36,369 bases of DNA from contig CAYYJN010000018.1 of NCBI GenBank assembly GCA_964472275.1, positions 1 to 36,369 on the forward strand. The letters are read 5' to 3'. The notes under the pieces are model-generated. The model saw nothing but the letters and a program-made list of their open reading frames with translations. It made no database searches and was not told the origin of the DNA. This document shows, piece by piece, positions 34,042-36,369 of the stretch (within the stretch, counting starts at the first letter, position 1; each line of letters begins with the position of its first letter). The DNA is from JAFDVN01 sp964472275 (lineage in GTDB: Bacteria > Acidobacteriota > Holophagae > Holophagales > Holophagaceae). The position numbers and the translations under genes are program-made.

Positions 34042-35136
34042 CTATTCGGTCCAGACCGCCGCGAAATCCGGTTCGCGTTCGTCGGGGTTCGCCATGCGGA
34101 TCGCGCGGAAGCGGTCCAGGTGGGCGTCGAAGAGCGAGAAGAGGTCCGGGTCCAGGTGGCTCCCGGCCCGCTTGCGCATGAACTCCAGCGCCAAGTCCTC
34201 GGGCCAAGGATCCTTGTAGTGCCGCTTGTGCACGAGGGCGTCGTAGACATCCACGATGGCCGTGATGCGCGCCTCCACGGGAATCCGCGAATCGGCGAGG
34301 CCATTCGGATAGCCGGTGCCGTCCCACTTCTCGTGATGGCAGGCCGCGATGCGCGCGCCCATCTGGATGAAGGGCACGCCGGAGCCTTTGAGGATCGCCG
34401 CGCCCTTGCTCGTGTGCTGACGCATGAGAACCCACTCCTCATCCGTCAAATCGCCGGGCTTCAGGAGCACCGAGTCCGGGACGCCGATCTTGCCGATGTC
34501 GTGGAGCGGCGCGGCGGCGCGGATGCAGTCCACGCGGTCGTCATCCCAGCCCAGCAGGCGGCCCATCTCGGCCGCGTAAAGCCCGATGCGGCGCACATGG
34601 GCGCCGGTCTCGAAGTCGCGGTACTCGCAGGCCGAGAGCAGGCGCAGCGCCACCTCCTCGCGGCTCGACCGGATCTCCTCGGTCTGCTCGCGGACCTTGC
34701 GGGCCAGCACCTTCTCGCGGTCCTTGAACTCGATCTCCAGCAACCTGCGCCGCAGCGCGCCATTCACCTGGACGACGATCTCCCGGGGCTGGAAGGGCTT
34801 CACCACATACCCGAAGGCGCCGTGCTGGATGCAGTCAATGGCGAGACTCGTGTCGTCCATGGCCGTCACCATCACGAAGGCGATCTCCGGAATCCGGTGT
34901 TCCAGACTCTTCACCAGCTCCAGGCCGCTCTCGCCGCCGGGCATCTCGATGTCGCTCAGGACGAGCTGCACCGGCTTCGCCGCGATGGCGGCCCGAGCCT
35001 CGCCCGCGCTGGCGGCTTCCATCACCTGGAAGCCCTCGTGCTGGAGGATGTGGCGCAAACTCAGGCGCACCACGGGCAGATCATCCACCACCAGCACGGT
35101 CGTCGCGGAAGGCACGACTTGGATGTCTGCGGCCAT
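34042..35136 (-). CDS. HD-GYP response regulator (putative cyclic-di-GMP phosphodiesterase)
   Basis: 364 residues. The receiver domain (about 12-130) has Asp18-Asp19, phosphoacceptor Asp62 and Lys113. A coiled linker (130-165) is followed by an HD-GYP domain: ETGAHVRRIG, HDIGKIG (His212, Asp213), QHTSKGA, CHHEKWDGTGYPNGL with the GYP motif (275-277) and DVYDAL. HD-GYP proteins hydrolyse cyclic-di-GMP; all listed metal-binding residues appear intact. GGAG lies five bases before the ATG. The gene lies just inside the contig end at gap 2 and is tail to tail with the MASE1 hybrid kinase, a plausible partner. Confidence 0.95.
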   Translation of the reverse strand: MAADIQVVPSATTVLVVDDLPVVRLSLRHILQHEGFQVMEAASAGEARAAIAAKPVQLVLSDIEMPGGESGLELVKSLEHRIPEIAFVMVTAMDDTSLAIDCIQHGAFGYVVKPFQPREIVVQVNGALRRRLLEIEFKDREKVLARKVREQTEEIRSSREEVALRLLSACEYRDFETGAHVRRIGLYAAEMGRLLGWDDDRVDCIRAAAPLHDIGKIGVPDSVLLKPGDLTDEEWVLMRQHTSKGAAILKGSGVPFIQMGARIAACHHEKWDGTGYPNGLADSRIPVEARITAIVDVYDALVHKRHYKDPWPEDLALEFMRKRAGSHLDPDLFSLFDAHLDRFRAIRMANPDEREPDFAAVWTE

Positions 35137-35156
35137 CAAGGCTCCGGTTCTTGCGC

Positions 35157-35256
35157 NNNNNNNNNNNNNNNNNNNNNNNNNNNNNNNNNNNNNNNNNNNN
35201 NNNNNNNNNNNNNNNNNNNNNNNNNNNNNNNNNNNNNNNNNNNNNNNNNNNNNNNN
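35157..35256. other. Scaffold gap 2 (100 N)
   Basis: Unlike gap 1, the flanks share only GCGC, so real sequence of unknown length may be missing between the HD-GYP gene and the truncated gene to its right. Confidence 0.9.
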
Positions 35257-35450
35257 GCGCAGGCCTCGCAGACGAGGTCGTAGGCCACGCATTTCACGCC
35301 ATTGGGCAAGCTGCCTTGAGCCTCCAGCGTGCGGTCCAAATACTTGAGCGCCGCCTCCGGCCCCATGATGGACGCCTCGCGATGCCCCGCCAGAAGGTCC
35401 TCCATGACCTCCTTGACGGACTTGCGGATGGGCTCGGGTCGCTTGGCCAT
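35257..35450 (-). CDS. Unknown protein, truncated by scaffold gap 2
   Basis: 64 residues are visible before the gap: MAKRPEPIRKSVKEVMEDLL, then GHREASIMGPEAALKYLDRT and an end containing CVAYDLVCEAC. I do not recognise it. It is GC-rich like the main chromosome, with Cys residues near the break that might belong to a metal site. The ATG shares one base with the stop of the HARE-HTH gene (TAATG), so the two are probably coupled although their base composition differs. Confidence 0.55.
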
Positions 35451-36328
35451 TATTTAAAGAACGAAGGGTTCAATCGCTGAGTTTTGATTGCGTCCATGGC
35501 GGCCTGCAGGACTGATTGAAAATCAGGGTTAATCGAGGCCAAGTGATCGACAAACTCTACATCTACTTCTTTACGGTGCGCTGATGGGAAGAGGGTTTCA
35601 GACTCTTCTGGATTCTCAATGTCCAATTTCACCACACCGATCCCGTACATACGGCTAAGTCGGCGGAGGCGTCGTAGAAATTCAGGTTTGTCTTCAATTT
35701 CTCGAGCGATCAAATAGCCTCTGTTCGCCCAAGAACTATTGGATACCGCCTGAAAGAAGGACTCGTGAATTGTAGAGGATGTCAATGCAAGTTTGACTTC
35801 AACGGAGGTGAACACAACGAAGAGGTCTAGATTCACAGCTAGGTCCATCGCGGCCTGGCTCCACTTCGGAATCGAAAGAGCGACCACATCTGGGTGAAGC
35901 CAGCGATTCTGACCTTCTCCCTTATTCTTCGAGCGTGCATGCTGAATCCGTTTAGCCAGTGTGTGCTGATCGATCAGAAGACCATTCTCGAGAAAGCGAG
36001 ATACGAGCGGGTAAAGGCCCTCTTCGCTCAAGTCTTCTAGATTGCGAGCGACACCTGAAACACTCACTCCAGCCTCTGACTTGGCTTCTTCCCACTCCTT
36101 AAGACCAAATCGTCTTGGTCTCTCACCGGCAAAGACAAAAGGAGATGACTCACTTTTCTTTAGGTCATCGTAGATGGCTACCGCAAGCGAATTCACTGGC
36201 GTCTTCCCAGAAGTCTTGATCTGAGAAGGGAAGGTCTTCTGTGCAAAGTCCCATATCTCATCGACCGCCATCGGTTTCTTGGCTTCACTGAGTGAACGGA
36301 TAGCAATTTCACGAAAAGTGAGGCCCAT
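35450..36328 (-). CDS. HARE-HTH protein with predicted PD-(D/E)xK-like nuclease C-terminus
   Basis: 292 residues. The N-terminus (about 1-75), TFREIAIRSLSEAKKPMAVDEIWDFAQ and the following NSLAVAIYDDLKK, matches the HARE-HTH winged helix found in restriction and chromatin proteins. The C-terminal part has HPDVVALSIPKW and, further on, FVVFTSVEVKLALT, a spacing that resembles the PD...ExK core of restriction-type nucleases; this nuclease reading is inference. AGGAG lies five bases before the ATG. Base composition is clearly AT-richer than the rest of the window, suggesting acquisition. No methyltransferase or other defence gene is visible before the window ends 41 bases further. Confidence 0.75.
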   Translation of the reverse strand: MGLTFREIAIRSLSEAKKPMAVDEIWDFAQKTFPSQIKTSGKTPVNSLAVAIYDDLKKSESSPFVFAGERPRRFGLKEWEEAKSEAGVSVSGVARNLEDLSEEGLYPLVSRFLENGLLIDQHTLAKRIQHARSKNKGEGQNRWLHPDVVALSIPKWSQAAMDLAVNLDLFVVFTSVEVKLALTSSTIHESFFQAVSNSSWANRGYLIAREIEDKPEFLRRLRRLSRMYGIGVVKLDIENPEESETLFPSAHRKEVDVEFVDHLASINPDFQSVLQAAMDAIKTQRLNPSFFK

Positions 36329-36369
36329 GTCGGCTCCTATTCGTATTCGATCGTCGCTGGGGGCTTGCT

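Overview
This is a GC-rich, densely packed stretch of chromosome from a Gram-negative (diderm) bacterium. The evidence is an outer-membrane Tol-Pal set (tolB, pal, cpoB), several lipoproteins with clear lipoboxes, a bifunctional penicillin-binding protein and two large PAS-containing hybrid histidine kinases. An Acidobacteriota (Holophagae/Geothrix-like) origin is my best guess from gene content and style. That is inference; no rRNA or marker search could be run. Two runs of 100 N show that the window is a scaffold. The first gap is flanked by an identical 55-base sequence, so it is probably a contig overlap rather than missing DNA.

Layout. 1-1600: 5' part of sixA and a double-hotdog acyl-CoA thioesterase, separated by a hairpin that is duplicated together with the ends of both genes. 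1800-4165: a DEAD-box-type RNA helicase (DECD variant, broken by gap 1) and an AT-rich secreted orphan. 4222-9653: PBP1A and nadK diverge, then rbfA-truB and a SAM methyltransferase. 9790-11746: pgk-tpiA. 11751-12973: a lipoprotein and membrane-protein pair of unknown role. 13090-16017: DAHP synthase, secG, tRNA-Leu(GAG) followed by a structured element and terminator, and mutY. 16022-18842: cpoB, pal, tolB. 18855-21695: rnhB, a Nudix hydrolase and two peptide-type ABC permeases with 4-base overlaps. 21709-24922: a TetR regulator, an M61-type peptidase and a GT2 glycosyltransferase, also overlapping. 24962-26205: a DUF2520-type protein and MiaE. 26237-35136: an unknown helical protein, a hybrid kinase with five PAS domains, a PLP aminotransferase, a MASE1 hybrid kinase and an HD-GYP response regulator. 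35257-36328: a gene cut by gap 2 and an AT-richer HARE-HTH protein with a nuclease-like C-terminal part.

Most of the window is housekeeping: cell wall, NAD(P), ribosome and tRNA maturation, glycolysis, shikimate entry, secretion, repair and envelope integrity. The kinase/HD-GYP block is a signalling neighbourhood that probably feeds cyclic-di-GMP turnover.

The most interesting signals are non-coding. (1) A TANNNT box lies exactly 6 bases before the start codon of six genes (7 bases before sixA), as expected for leaderless transcripts. (2) Intergenic hairpins have arms built from 8-9 base repeat units. (3) A three-way-junction-like fold directly follows tRNA-Leu. (4) A 216-base perfect direct duplication creates a sixA/thioesterase chimeric mini-ORF. 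I saw no CRISPR array, transposase, prophage or rRNA.
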